A stretch of 64,000 nucleotides of DNA from assembly GCF_903181435.1 (NCBI RefSeq), contig NZ_CAEUHO010000001.1:372001-436000 (forward strand), read 5' to 3'. Below are positions 1 through 8,258 of this stretch, one piece after another. How positions within the stretch are numbered: position 1 is the first letter of the stretch; every line of letters starts with the position of its first letter. The notes under the pieces were generated by a model, which saw only the letters and a list, made by a program, of their open reading frames with translations, had not been told where the DNA came from and did not search any database. The stretch is from Bacteroides acidifaciens (GTDB taxonomy: Bacteria > Bacteroidota > Bacteroidia > Bacteroidales > Bacteroidaceae). Made by a program: the position numbers and the translations under genes.

Positions 1-1
1 A

Positions 2-478
2 CGTGAGCCTCTGCCGGTGGCTTTGCCGGGAGAGAAGATGCCGACGAATGTGGAACGTTTCTTGGAGGCAAGTAATGGAGAGCCGCTCATGTTCTTTGGT
101 TCATACAATGCGCTGAAATTCTTCTTTGTAAATTCGTTGAAGTGGGAAGATGAGGAAGATGCTTTGTTGCCGGATTTGGCGGAGTTCGATAATTTCGTTG
201 TTTACGGCAATCCGAAAGGATTGTTGATAGGCCCTGATGTTGCCGAATTCTTTGCTGACGGGAATAATCCGTTTTATAGTGTCGAAGAGGCTGAGGAAGG
301 GGCGTATGAAATGTTCTGTGAAGAAGGGCTGTGTCCGTTCGACTTGCTGAAGTATGGAATGGAACACAATCTGTTGCCGGACGCACAGTTCCCGTTCGAG
401 AACGGAAAGGCGCTGTTGCAGGAAAATTGGGATTTTGTGGCTCGCTGGTTCTTGGGTGAGTTTTATGAAGGAGAATAA
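2..478 (+). CDS. Uncharacterised acidic protein, 5' end outside window
   Basis: The reading frame is open from the first bases of the window to a TAA at 476-478, so the true start probably lies upstream; a GTG at 17 and an ATG at 38 are the only internal start options. The visible ~158 residues are acidic and aromatic-rich, with no signal peptide, membrane segment or metal motif that I can recognise. The stop lies only 10 bases before a 45-codon basic ORF on the same strand, so the two are probably co-transcribed. I do not recognise the family and assign no function. Confidence 0.6.
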   Translation, partial: REPLPVALPGEKMPTNVERFLEASNGEPLMFFGSYNALKFFFVNSLKWEDEEDALLPDLAEFDNFVVYGNPKGLLIGPDVAEFFADGNNPFYSVEEAEEGAYEMFCEEGLCPFDLLKYGMEHNLLPDAQFPFENGKALLQENWDFVARWFLGEFYEGE

Positions 479-488
479 GGAGTAAGCT

Positions 489-626
489 ATGCCGATAAAA
501 AAAAGTAATAATCCTTTTGCCGGAAAGGCAAAGTCAGGAGCCGGGAAAAAGAAGAGTTCCGGAAAACGGGTGGGTAAGTCGAAGCCGGAAAAGGCTAATA
601 ATCAGTTGAATAGAAGGGTGAAGTAA
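489..626 (+). CDS. Small lysine-rich basic protein (45 aa)
   Basis: ATG at 489 and TAA at 624-626 give a 45-residue protein that begins MPIKKSNNPFAGKAK and is built of Lys, Ser, Gly, Asn and Arg, with no hydrophobic stretch. It starts 10 bases after the upstream stop and is preceded by an AGGAGTAAG-like purine run, which supports translation. Such composition is typical of small nucleic-acid-binding or ribosome-associated proteins, but that is inference from charge alone. It has no stop-rich competitor and sits in an otherwise gene-free stretch. Confidence 0.5.
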   Translation: MPIKKSNNPFAGKAKSGAGKKKSSGKRVGKSKPEKANNQLNRRVK

Positions 627-667
627 GGTCAGGCTGCTATAAGGGTGTTCCGCATGGCTCGGGACTG

Positions 668-739
668 ACTAAAAAGTCGATAGTATCTAAAATTCTCCTT
701 CCCGAAGGAGGAGAGTGGATATACTACCGACTTTTTAGT
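668..739. repeat. 19-bp inverted repeat enclosing a second hairpin (terminator-like)
   Basis: The arms 668-686 (ACTAAAAAGTCGATAGTAT) and 721-739 pair at 18 of 19 positions. Inside lies a smaller GC-rich hairpin, CTCCTTC-CC-GAAGGAG, at about 695-710. It lies between the end of a plus-strand gene and the end of a minus-strand gene, so a bidirectional terminator is the simplest reading. Confidence 0.6.
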
Positions 740-745
740 TACCCC

Positions 746-783
746 AATGGAGTTACTCAGACTATAATGGAGTTACTCAAACT
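746..783. repeat. Two direct repeats, 20-bp period
   Basis: AATGGAGTTACTCAGACT at 746-763 recurs at 766-783 with a single change. The copies lie just after the inverted repeat, in the convergent gap between the 45-aa gene and the lipoprotein gene. No other feature is visible in 784-853. Confidence 0.55.
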
Positions 784-853
784 TATATTAAATTTGCATT
801 ACATTATAATCCATACTTTATATTGTTTCTAGTTGTACTCTTAATTAGGTATG

Positions 854-1693
854 TTAGTCGGCAACCTCTTCCTGCGCTTTCCGTTCTTTTTTCTTATTGA
901 TAAACTCGATTTTCAGATTGGCTTCTTCTTGTTCTTTCTTAATCTGCTGCATGGTGGAAAGAATTTGTGCCAACTCGTAGACAGATGCCGCAGCCTGGCG
1001 GTCGGTCGGACTCATGGTTGTCTTGTAGGCACGGTCGCCGAGGTATTCTACGCGTAGATTCTTGTCTTTGTTGAGGTTGATAAATCCGATAACGTTTCCG
1101 TCCTCTCCCAGTTTGTAGTCCGCTTTCTCTATCTTTTCATTCATGTCGGTCGTTTCATAGCTGTCTTTGGAAGCCGGAGTTTCGGCAAAGCTGCCGTCGG
1201 GGGCAATCACTTTGACACCTACATGATGGATATTGCCTGCACCGCAATAGATGGAAGTCATGCTCATGTTGCCCTGTTCGTCCACCTGGAAGCGGAGAAA
1301 GGAGCGGTGCATGTTCTTTTCTATGGTTTGTGCAGGGTGGAGATAATTGCCTACCTGCTGGTATTCGGCGTCCTTTTCGAGGATGAATTTGTCTTTGATG
1401 GCGTTGAACGCTTCGGTCTTCGCCTGGAAGGCGCTGTCGAGGTAAGCGAGTGTCTTCTGCTGTGCCTTTGTCTCTACATCGAGCATCAGTGCCTGTCCCG
1501 CTTTGCGTGCTTCGAAGGCTTTGGGGTAGAGGATTTTGATACTGTCGATTTGCGACTTGGCTTCTTCGTAGTCGCCACGTTCGTAGGCAGCCTTGGCAAC
1601 CGCCAGTTTTTCATTGGCTTTTTTCTCAAGTCCGTTGCCGCAGGCAGCCAGTGCCAGCGTGCCGCAAAAGAGGATAATCAGTTTTTTCATCAC
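854..1693 (-). CDS. Putative lipoprotein with helical, TPR/coiled-coil-like N-terminal half
   Basis: The 279-aa product starts with a lipoprotein signal ending LAAC at about residues 15-18, so it should be anchored to a membrane facing the periplasm or surface. Residues ~25-110 are rich in Ala, Lys and Glu with a tandem-helix look (AKAAYERGDYEEAKSQIDSI), like a single TPR unit. The middle, ~120-215, is probably beta-rich and mentions no known active site; the C-terminus is again charged helix. A Bacteroides -7 box TACTTTTG lies on the minus strand at 1778-1785. It diverges from the cca gene. I do not recognise a named family. Confidence 0.7.
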   Translation of the reverse strand: MMKKLIILFCGTLALAACGNGLEKKANEKLAVAKAAYERGDYEEAKSQIDSIKILYPKAFEARKAGQALMLDVETKAQQKTLAYLDSAFQAKTEAFNAIKDKFILEKDAEYQQVGNYLHPAQTIEKNMHRSFLRFQVDEQGNMSMTSIYCGAGNIHHVGVKVIAPDGSFAETPASKDSYETTDMNEKIEKADYKLGEDGNVIGFINLNKDKNLRVEYLGDRAYKTTMSPTDRQAAASVYELAQILSTMQQIKKEQEEANLKIEFINKKKERKAQEEVAD

Positions 1694-1841
1694 AAGTCTT
1701 ATTTACTATTTTATTGTTTACGGTTTACTGTTCAAGACAGACAGGCTGTTTCTGATTCATTGTTCACTTATTAACGGCAAAAGTACAAATATATCCCTTA
1801 TTTTTGTAATTTTGCACCCTCAAAACGTATAACTAAAAGGA

Positions 1842-3278
1842 ATGATAGAGTTGACTCAAGAGGAATTGAAGCAGCAATTCAGCGAACCCATCTTCAGACA
1901 GATAGCCGAAACGGCGGATGCGCTCGGTTTGGAGTGCTATGTGGTAGGCGGTTATGTTCGCGATATTTTTCTGCAACGTCCCTCTAAAGATATAGATGTA
2001 GTAGTTGTAGGCAGTGGAATTGCAATGGCGGAAGCACTCGGCAAACGTCTGGGACGGGGTGCGCACGTTTCTGTTTTCAAGAATTTCGGGACGGCACAGG
2101 TAAAATATAAAGGTACGGAAGTGGAATTTGTCGGTGCTCGCAGGGAATCGTACCAACGGAATTCGCGCAAACCGATTGTTGAGGACGGTACGTTGGAAGA
2201 CGACCAGAACCGTCGGGATTTCACAATCAACGCTCTTGCGGTTTGTCTCAACAAAGCACGTTTCGGCGAACTGGTAGACCCGTTCGGCGGTTTGGATGAT
2301 ATGAAGGAGAAGACGATTCGTACTCCGCTCGACCCGGATATTACTTTTAGTGACGACCCGTTGCGCATGATGCGTTGCATCCGTTTTGCTACGCAGTTGG
2401 GTTTTTATATTGACGATGATACTTTCGACTCGCTTTGCCGCAACAAGGAACGGATTGAGATTATTTCCCGTGAGCGCATTGCGGACGAACTGAACAAGAT
2501 TATTCTTTCGCCGATTCCCTCGAAAGGGTTTATCGACCTCGACCGTAGCGGGTTGCTGCCGTTGATTTTCCCGGAATTTGCAGCGTTGCAAGGGGTGGAG
2601 ACACGGAACGGGCGTTCGCACAAGGATAATTTTTATCATACGCTCGAAGTGTTGGATAATATCAGCAAGAAGACTGATAATCTTTGGTTGCGTTGGGCGG
2701 CGTTGCTGCACGATATTGCCAAGCCTGCCACGAAACGGTGGGAGCCGAAGGCGGGATGGACGTTCCATAATCATAATTTCATCGGTGAGAAGATGATTCC
2801 GGGGATTTTCCGGAAGATGAAGTTGCCGATGAATGAGAAGATGAAATATGTGCAGAAGCTGGTCAGCCTGCATATGCGCCCTATTGTCATTGCGGATGAC
2901 GTGGTGACGGACTCGGCGGTGCGTCGTTTGCTCTTTGAGGCGGGCGATGATATTGATGACTTGATGATGCTTTGCGAAGCGGATATTACTTCCAAGAATG
3001 TGGAACGCAAGCAGCGTTTCCTGAATAACTTCCAGTTGGTGCGCCAGAAGTTGAAAGACCTGGAAGAAAAAGACCGGGTACGTAATTTCCAGCCGCCTGT
3101 GAGTGGAGAGGAGATTATGGAAATCTTCGGTTTGCAGCCGTGCCGGGAAGTAGGCGTGCTGAAAAGTGCGATAAAGGATGCTATCCTGGACGGTGTGATT
3201 CCCAATGAATATGAGGCTGCCCATGCTTATCTGATGGAGCGGGCGAAGAAGATGGGGTTGATGCCGGTTGATAAATAG
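1842..3278 (+). CDS. cca: CCA tRNA nucleotidyltransferase with HD domain
   Basis: Adds or repairs the 3'-CCA end of tRNA in the cytoplasm. The 478-aa protein has the class II nucleotidyltransferase head: GGYVRD at residues 36-41, the catalytic Asp pair in KDIDVVV (D50, D52), RRDFTIN at 124-130 and the DDPLRMMR segment at 171-178. A C-terminal HD phosphohydrolase-type domain follows (LLHDIAKP, H290-D291), as in the long bacterial form. The start at 1842 follows a -7 box TAATTTTG at 1807-1814 by a short leader. Stand-alone plus-strand gene between two minus-strand genes. The family is clear; whether it is a full CCA-adding enzyme rather than a specialised poly(A) or A-adding relative rests on there being no second homologue here. 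Confidence 0.92.
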   Translation: MIELTQEELKQQFSEPIFRQIAETADALGLECYVVGGYVRDIFLQRPSKDIDVVVVGSGIAMAEALGKRLGRGAHVSVFKNFGTAQVKYKGTEVEFVGARRESYQRNSRKPIVEDGTLEDDQNRRDFTINALAVCLNKARFGELVDPFGGLDDMKEKTIRTPLDPDITFSDDPLRMMRCIRFATQLGFYIDDDTFDSLCRNKERIEIISRERIADELNKIILSPIPSKGFIDLDRSGLLPLIFPEFAALQGVETRNGRSHKDNFYHTLEVLDNISKKTDNLWLRWAALLHDIAKPATKRWEPKAGWTFHNHNFIGEKMIPGIFRKMKLPMNEKMKYVQKLVSLHMRPIVIADDVVTDSAVRRLLFEAGDDIDDLMMLCEADITSKNVERKQRFLNNFQLVRQKLKDLEEKDRVRNFQPPVSGEEIMEIFGLQPCREVGVLKSAIKDAILDGVIPNEYEAAHAYLMERAKKMGLMPVDK

Positions 3279-3295
3279 ATATTCTTTATAAGAAC

Positions 3296-3370
3296 AGGAA
3301 GTTTATCAATAAGCAGGAAGTATATTAGTAATAGGAAACTTATTAATACGTAGGAAGTGTAAATAATAAG
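3296..3370. repeat. Four degenerate ~19-bp tandem repeats
   Basis: AGGAAGT (or AGGAAACT) recurs at 3296, 3315, 3333 and 3352, each followed by an AT-rich TTATYAATAAG-like tail, so the spacing is 19, 18 and 19 bp. The array fills the gap between the cca stop and the terminator hairpin of the convergent sulfatase gene. Confidence 0.5.
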
Positions 3371-3393
3371 ATACCTTATTGGGTAATATTACT

Positions 3394-3446
3394 CAGGCTC
3401 GGATTACACAGATTAAAGTAATTTAAATCCGTGTAATCCGAGCCTG
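3394..3446. terminator. Long stem-loop between convergent genes
   Basis: CAGGCTCGGATTACAC at 3394-3409 pairs with its complement at the 3446 end, and the stem extends with one or two mismatches to a small AT loop at about 3418-3422. It is placed between the 3' ends of cca and the first sulfatase and can serve both strands. Confidence 0.65.
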
Positions 3447-3484
3447 AAATATAATAATCACTTATTTCTTTATCAGTGTAGTTG

Positions 3485-5008
3485 TTATTTAGGCAATGTC
3501 ACAGAGAAATGTGGATTCGGAGTATGCTGCTCAAAGATGATGGCTTTCATCTTTTCTACGATGTCCGGATGTTGGAGTGCTATGTCGTTATCCTCGTGAA
3601 TATCAGTCTTCAGATTATAAAGTGAAGGTTTTCCATTCTTGACGATTAGCTTCCAGTCTCCCATACGTACCGCTATCTGATTCGTTTCATTGAATTCCCA
3701 ATACAGGAAGTCATGCTGTTTCTGTTTTTTCTTGCCCAGCAATGTCGGAGCGAAAGAGATTCCGTCGAAATAATCCACATCTTTCTCCTTGTTGCGGTAT
3801 TTCTTTTCGTAGTTCTTGATGCCGGCTATGTCGCAGAAAGTAGGCATTAAGTCGTAGAAAGCACAGATGTGGTCGTTCACCTCACCGGCAGGCACATGTC
3901 CCGGCCAACGGGCGATGAATGGAATGCGTATGCCGCCTTCGTGGCATTGGCGTTTCAGTCCGCGCAGCTTTCCGTCTCTGCCGAAGAAAGTGGGGTCGGC
4001 TCCGCCTTCTTCGTGAGGGCCGTTGTCACTGGAGAAGATGACTAATGTGTTTTCGTCCAGTCCTTTCTCTTTCAGCTTCTTCAAGACTTCGCCTACGTAA
4101 TAGTCGAGGCGGGTAATCATGGCGGCAAATTGGGCATGTGTATGCGTGATAGCGTTGTAGCGTGAGCCTTCATTGCCTTTGAATACTTTGTCCGGGTCAA
4201 ATTTAGCCTTGTATTCGTTCAGGATGGAATCTTCCGGCTGAACAAGTTCCGCATGGGGCAATGTGTAAGTGAATACACCGAAGAAAGGCTGTTTGGCGTC
4301 TTGTTGGTCAAGCCATTCCATTGCTTTCTCATGAATCATGTCGGCGGAGTATTGCGAGCGTTTCTGGTATTCGGGACCGTACATCGGATATTTGATGTTT
4401 TCGTCCATGATGATACGTACTACGCCCGTATCGCCCAGCGCTTTGCTGTAACGGTTGAGGAAGTTGGGATAGTAGAGATGAGCCTGGAATTGGCAGATAT
4501 AGCCGTAATATTCGTCTATGCCCCGTTTGTCGGGAGTGGAGCAGGAACCTTCGTAACCGCCCGCCCATTTGCCGAACATACCTGTGGTATAGCCGTTGTC
4601 TTTCATGATTTCCGGTAGGATGATGTGGTCAGGGTCGTAAGGATGCTGTCCCACTACGGAATATTCTTTGTTGTTTCCGTACATGATGATGGGGGAATTT
4701 ACCCAGTATTCCTTGTTGCCGCGTACTTCGCAGTGGCCGCTGTGTTGTCCTGTCATGAACGAAGCCCTCGAAGGAGCGCTGACGGGGCTGCCCGCATACG
4801 CTTGCGTGAAACGTATGCCTTCGCTTGCCATAGCGTCGATATGAGGAGTGCGTATGAACGGCTGACCGTAGCATCCCAAATCTCCGTATCCCATGTCATC
4901 ACAAAGGATAAAAATAATATTGGGTTGGGCATTCTTTTTCTGTGCATTGGCAGACAGGGCGGATAAGAGTAGTGTGCCGCCAACTAGTGAGATTGATTTA
5001 TAATCCAT
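3485..5008 (-). CDS. Sulfatase, Ser-type (S1 family), exported
   Basis: Hydrolyses sulfate esters, most likely on glycans or aryl substrates, after export. The 507-aa protein has an N-terminal signal peptide (cleavage near SANAQ, residue ~22), then the metal-binding DDMG at 37-40 and the maturation motif S-A-P-S-R at 77-81. Ser77 would be converted to formylglycine by an anaerobic sulfatase-maturing enzyme, which is not in this window. The later SSDNGPHEEGG and the GKLRGLK region are conserved in the family. The gene is followed on the same strand, upstream by 65 bp, by a second sulfatase, so they may form one operon. The substrate cannot be read from the sequence. Confidence 0.9.
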   Translation of the reverse strand: MDYKSISLVGGTLLLSALSANAQKKNAQPNIIFILCDDMGYGDLGCYGQPFIRTPHIDAMASEGIRFTQAYAGSPVSAPSRASFMTGQHSGHCEVRGNKEYWVNSPIIMYGNNKEYSVVGQHPYDPDHIILPEIMKDNGYTTGMFGKWAGGYEGSCSTPDKRGIDEYYGYICQFQAHLYYPNFLNRYSKALGDTGVVRIIMDENIKYPMYGPEYQKRSQYSADMIHEKAMEWLDQQDAKQPFFGVFTYTLPHAELVQPEDSILNEYKAKFDPDKVFKGNEGSRYNAITHTHAQFAAMITRLDYYVGEVLKKLKEKGLDENTLVIFSSDNGPHEEGGADPTFFGRDGKLRGLKRQCHEGGIRIPFIARWPGHVPAGEVNDHICAFYDLMPTFCDIAGIKNYEKKYRNKEKDVDYFDGISFAPTLLGKKKQKQHDFLYWEFNETNQIAVRMGDWKLIVKNGKPSLYNLKTDIHEDNDIALQHPDIVEKMKAIIFEQHTPNPHFSVTLPK

Positions 5009-5020
5009 AATGTTGTTTGA

Positions 5021-5061
5021 TTTTTTAAAGTTGAATGTATATTTTTTAAGGTTGAATGTAT
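5021..5061. repeat. 21-bp period direct repeat between the two sulfatase genes
   Basis: TTTTTTAAAGTTGAATGTAT at 5021-5040 is repeated at 5042-5061 with one substitution. It covers the upstream region of the 3485-5008 gene and could be a duplicated regulatory site or simple slippage. Confidence 0.45.
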
Positions 5062-5073
5062 GAGTGTCCGGAT

Positions 5074-6639
5074 TTATTTGCCTATAATATCCTTTCCGTC
5101 ACGTACGCTTTGGAGAATATTTTGCAGTTCAGTCACTTTTTCAGGCATTTGGGAAGCATAGTTGGTCACCTCTTTTACTTCCTGCATTTTGTAGAGTTGT
5201 GGCTCTTTGGAGTTTCCGGTTTCTATTTTCGGTCCCCACTGAATCATTTTCGGGCCGTCGCTCGGTTCGATGTATTTCCAGTCTTTGGTGCGGACGGACA
5301 AAGTGTGGTTGGAAGCCTGTTCGATAACCCACGGGCGGTCTTTTTTGTCTTTGCCCAACCAGCTTCCGAGGAAGTCGTAGCTGTCCGGTGCTGTGTTCCT
5401 GGGCATAATAGCTCCGGTCAGTGAAGCGAGGGAAGCCAACCAGTCGATTTGTGAAACCAATAAGTCCGAAGTCATGCCTTTTTTCACTCCGGCAGGCCAA
5501 CTGACGATGGCGGGGATACGGGTTCCACCTTCGAACGCGCTGTATTTGTTACCTCTTAGCGGTCCGGCGGGGCTGTGTCCGTTGAGGAGTTCTTCCGCTT
5601 TATCGTCATATCCGTCGTCTACTACCGGTCCGTTATCGCTTGAAAGGATAATGAGAGTATTTTCTCTCAGTCCCAGTTTCTCCAGTGTGTTCATGATTTC
5701 GCCGACGCAATAGTCGAACTGTACGATGGCGTCACCTCTCAACCCCATCGGGTTCTTGCCTCTGAAACGGTCGTGAGGGAAGCGGGGAACGTGTACGTCG
5801 TTCGTTGCGAAATAGAGGAAGAAAGGTTTGTCCTTGTTTTCTTCGATGAATTGAATGGCGTGGGTGGTCAGTGAGTCTGCTATATTCTCGTCTTTCCAGA
5901 GTGCCTTGCCGCCGCCTTTCATGTAGCCGATACGGGAAATTCCGTTGACAATGGACATGTCGTGACCGTGGCTGGGTTTCAGGTTATACAGCATTTCTGG
6001 ATTGCTTTTTCCGGTAGGTTCGCCTTCGAAGTTCTTCTGGTAACTTACTTCGATAGGTGCGCTGGGGTCGTAGTTGGCTACTTTCCCGTTTTCGATGTAC
6101 ACGCAGGGGACGCGGTCGGCTGTGGCAGCCATGATGTAATGGTAGTCGAAGCCTAAATCGCCCAGTGCGCAGGGCAGGGGAGCGTTCCAGTCTTGTGTGC
6201 CCGCCTTGTCGCCGAGTCCAAGATGCCATTTGCCGACGGCAGCGGTAGTATAGCCCGTACTTTTGAACATATCCGCCATCGTGTACTGTTCGGGACGGAT
6301 AATCATTCCGGCGTTTCCGGCAGCTACATCCGTTCCTTTTTTGCGCCATGCGTATTCGCCTGTCAGCATGGAGTAGCGAGAAGGGGTGCTGGTTGCGGCG
6401 GTGGCATGGGCGTTTGTGAAAAGGATTCCTGATTCAGCCAGCCGGTTGACGTTGGGCGTTTCTACGTTTTTGGCTCCGTAGCATTGCAAGTCTCCGTAGC
6501 CGAGGTCATCGGCGTAGATGAATACGACGTTAGGGGCTTTTGCCTTTTCCGATGTTGTGTTTCCCGGCGTTTTGTTCGTTGCGTTTACTGCGCAAGCAAC
6601 AGAAGATGCAAGGGTTAGAATCAAAGGTTGTTTCATCAT
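5074..6639 (-). CDS. Sulfatase, Ser-type (S1 family), exported
   Basis: The 521-aa product carries an N-terminal signal sequence (residues 1-20, ending AVNA), a DDLGYGD metal-binding segment at 44-50 and the maturation motif S-T-P-S-R at 84-88, so it too depends on formylglycine formation from Ser84. ILSSDNGPVVDDGYDD and GPLRGNKYSAFEGGTRIP are further sulfatase blocks. It is only distantly similar to its downstream neighbour, so the pair probably acts on different sulfate positions of one substrate. No SusC/D, lyase or glycosidase is linked here, which leaves the substrate open. Confidence 0.9.
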   Translation of the reverse strand: MMKQPLILTLASSVACAVNATNKTPGNTTSEKAKAPNVVFIYADDLGYGDLQCYGAKNVETPNVNRLAESGILFTNAHATAATSTPSRYSMLTGEYAWRKKGTDVAAGNAGMIIRPEQYTMADMFKSTGYTTAAVGKWHLGLGDKAGTQDWNAPLPCALGDLGFDYHYIMAATADRVPCVYIENGKVANYDPSAPIEVSYQKNFEGEPTGKSNPEMLYNLKPSHGHDMSIVNGISRIGYMKGGGKALWKDENIADSLTTHAIQFIEENKDKPFFLYFATNDVHVPRFPHDRFRGKNPMGLRGDAIVQFDYCVGEIMNTLEKLGLRENTLIILSSDNGPVVDDGYDDKAEELLNGHSPAGPLRGNKYSAFEGGTRIPAIVSWPAGVKKGMTSDLLVSQIDWLASLASLTGAIMPRNTAPDSYDFLGSWLGKDKKDRPWVIEQASNHTLSVRTKDWKYIEPSDGPKMIQWGPKIETGNSKEPQLYKMQEVKEVTNYASQMPEKVTELQNILQSVRDGKDIIGK

Positions 6640-6727
6640 CTTGTTGGGGGAATTAAATGGATTAAAATATTGATATAATGGGCATGTCTTTCAATGTATG
6701 TATAAAAAATAAATGATTTTGCTTTGA

Positions 6728-6769
6728 ATAACAGAGAGCCTCTTCTGGTGTTTGAGACTCTCGTTATAG
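6728..6769 (-). terminator. Imperfect stem-loop downstream of the M24 peptidase gene
   Basis: AATAACAGAGAG near 6728 pairs imperfectly with CTCTCGTTAT ending near 6767. It lies 30-70 bases after the stop of the 6800-7963 gene in its direction of transcription. The following T-run is weak. Confidence 0.4.
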
Positions 6770-6799
6770 TATGTTTTGAATGCTCTTGTAACGAAGAAA

Positions 6800-7963
6800 T
6801 CAGCTTAATTCGATAATTTCCTCATTGCAATTAGTCAGCTTTTCGATTCCTTCATTGGTGACTACCCAGGAGTTTTCTATACCGACAGGACCTACACCCG
6901 GCAGAACGATTTTCGGTTCGAGGGCAAACACCATTCCCGGCTCCAGTTCTTGCTTCATGCGGGGGGCGAGTACCGGTGTTTCATTGATTTCGAGTCCGAT
7001 GCCGTGACCGATAAACTTGGCTTGCTGACCTGTACCCATGAATTTATCTGCAAATCCGGCTGCGGTGGCAATTTCGATAGCTGTATCATATAGTTTCTCG
7101 CAAGAAACACCCGGACGGGCTATGGAAGCAATCTTTTCCTGAATATCGAGGCAGACTTGGTGGGCTGTATAAGCCTCTTCGGATAGCTTTCCGATAGAGA
7201 ATACGCGGCTCATGTCTCCCATATATCCGTTGAAGTTGCCGCCCAGGTCTACCATGACGCTTTGTCCTTCTTTCAGCGGGGTCTTGTTGGCTCCACCCGG
7301 CAGGGCAGGGTCAAGACCTTGACCACCCAGGGCAAAGTCATACGGAGAAGGATAACCGGCATTGTCTCCGGTCAGCACACTGCCCATGAAGATTTCCATG
7401 CTGCGTCCGAATACACGGAAAATACCCAAACAGCCTTGCAGACGCATCAGACGTTCTATTTCGATAGAAAACTCGATGTCTGTCATGCCGGGGCGATATA
7501 CGCTCGGTATCAGGTCGTACGCTTTTGCGTGGGCGATGCCCGAACGGCGGAACATTTCGATTTCAATAGGAGTTTTTACACTGCGTGCCTGGCGAATTAG
7601 CGGAGTTCCGTTCACAACTTCTGCTTCTGGGAACAGGCTTGCCAGACGGCAATATTCTGTGTAGGGAAGCTCATCGCCTTCCAGCATTAACTTTGCAGGC
7701 ATCGGCAATCCCTGTTCTTTCAGCAAATCGACAATTTGTTCCGGTTTGCGGATAGGGAAGGCATGTTCGCCTGTGATATTATTGGGACGCTTGAAAAATA
7801 GCAATGCAGGTGAGTGGAGAGGGAGATAAATATAACCGCTGACTACGCAACCATAAGTATAAATCAAATTTGCATTACAAGTGATTAGCGCAGCATCAAT
7901 GCCCTGTAACGCCATCAGACTGCGAATCTTATCGCGACGGAATTTTAATTCGGGTTGTAGCAT
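6800..7963 (-). CDS. M24 family metallopeptidase (Xaa-Pro aminopeptidase/dipeptidase-like)
   Basis: A 387-aa cytoplasmic enzyme (no signal peptide) with a creatinase-like N-terminal domain, residues ~1-140, and a C-terminal pita-bread domain. The five metal ligands are visible: Asp in VDLGGNFNGYMGD (two Asp), His in GHGIGLEINE, Glu in the EPGMVFALEPK block and Glu in GPVGIENSW. The expected role is release of N-terminal residues next to proline or cleavage of Xaa-Pro dipeptides. Downstream of it lie the sulfatases and upstream glutamate dehydrogenase; together with the prolyl oligopeptidase at 9810 this suggests a peptide-degradation neighbourhood. Confidence 0.85.
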   Translation of the reverse strand: MLQPELKFRRDKIRSLMALQGIDAALITCNANLIYTYGCVVSGYIYLPLHSPALLFFKRPNNITGEHAFPIRKPEQIVDLLKEQGLPMPAKLMLEGDELPYTEYCRLASLFPEAEVVNGTPLIRQARSVKTPIEIEMFRRSGIAHAKAYDLIPSVYRPGMTDIEFSIEIERLMRLQGCLGIFRVFGRSMEIFMGSVLTGDNAGYPSPYDFALGGQGLDPALPGGANKTPLKEGQSVMVDLGGNFNGYMGDMSRVFSIGKLSEEAYTAHQVCLDIQEKIASIARPGVSCEKLYDTAIEIATAAGFADKFMGTGQQAKFIGHGIGLEINETPVLAPRMKQELEPGMVFALEPKIVLPGVGPVGIENSWVVTNEGIEKLTNCNEEIIELS

Positions 7964-8072
7964 CTTTATTTATTTGTTACATGATTATTTGTTGTAGAAC
8001 TATTGGGGGTTACCCTATGATGCCACAAAGATAATTAATTCCGTGGAAAATATAGTTATTTTCAGAAAAATA

Positions 8073-8109
8073 GCGCTGCCCGCGTCCTGTCACAGGAGAC
8101 GAGCAGCGC
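8073..8109 (-). terminator. Terminator downstream of glutamate dehydrogenase copy 1
   Basis: GCGCTGC at 8073-8079 pairs with GCAGCGC at 8103-8109, with further pairing of CGTCCTG-like sequence inside. On the minus strand the stem is followed by TATTTTTC, giving a rho-independent terminator for the gdh gene that ends at 8256. Confidence 0.7.
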
Positions 8110-8149
8110 AAACCACAAATACAAATACAACTAAACAAAGTCTTTGAAT

Positions 8150-8258
8150 AAATTGAAAATTAAAAATTGAGAGTTGAAAAATAAATGTTTTGCTGACTAA
8201 AGTAGTCTATTACCAAACGGTATTATTTTTTAATTTTTAATTCTCAATTTTCAATTTA
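8150..8258. repeat. AT-rich inverted repeat at the 3' end of glutamate dehydrogenase copy 1
   Basis: AAATTGAAAATT at 8150-8161 and its exact complement AATTTTCAATTT at about 8246-8257 form the outer arms, with looser similarity further in. The right arm runs into the gdh stop codon. Such AATTGAAAATT-type repeats are common in Bacteroides intergenic DNA; the role here is unclear. Confidence 0.45.
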
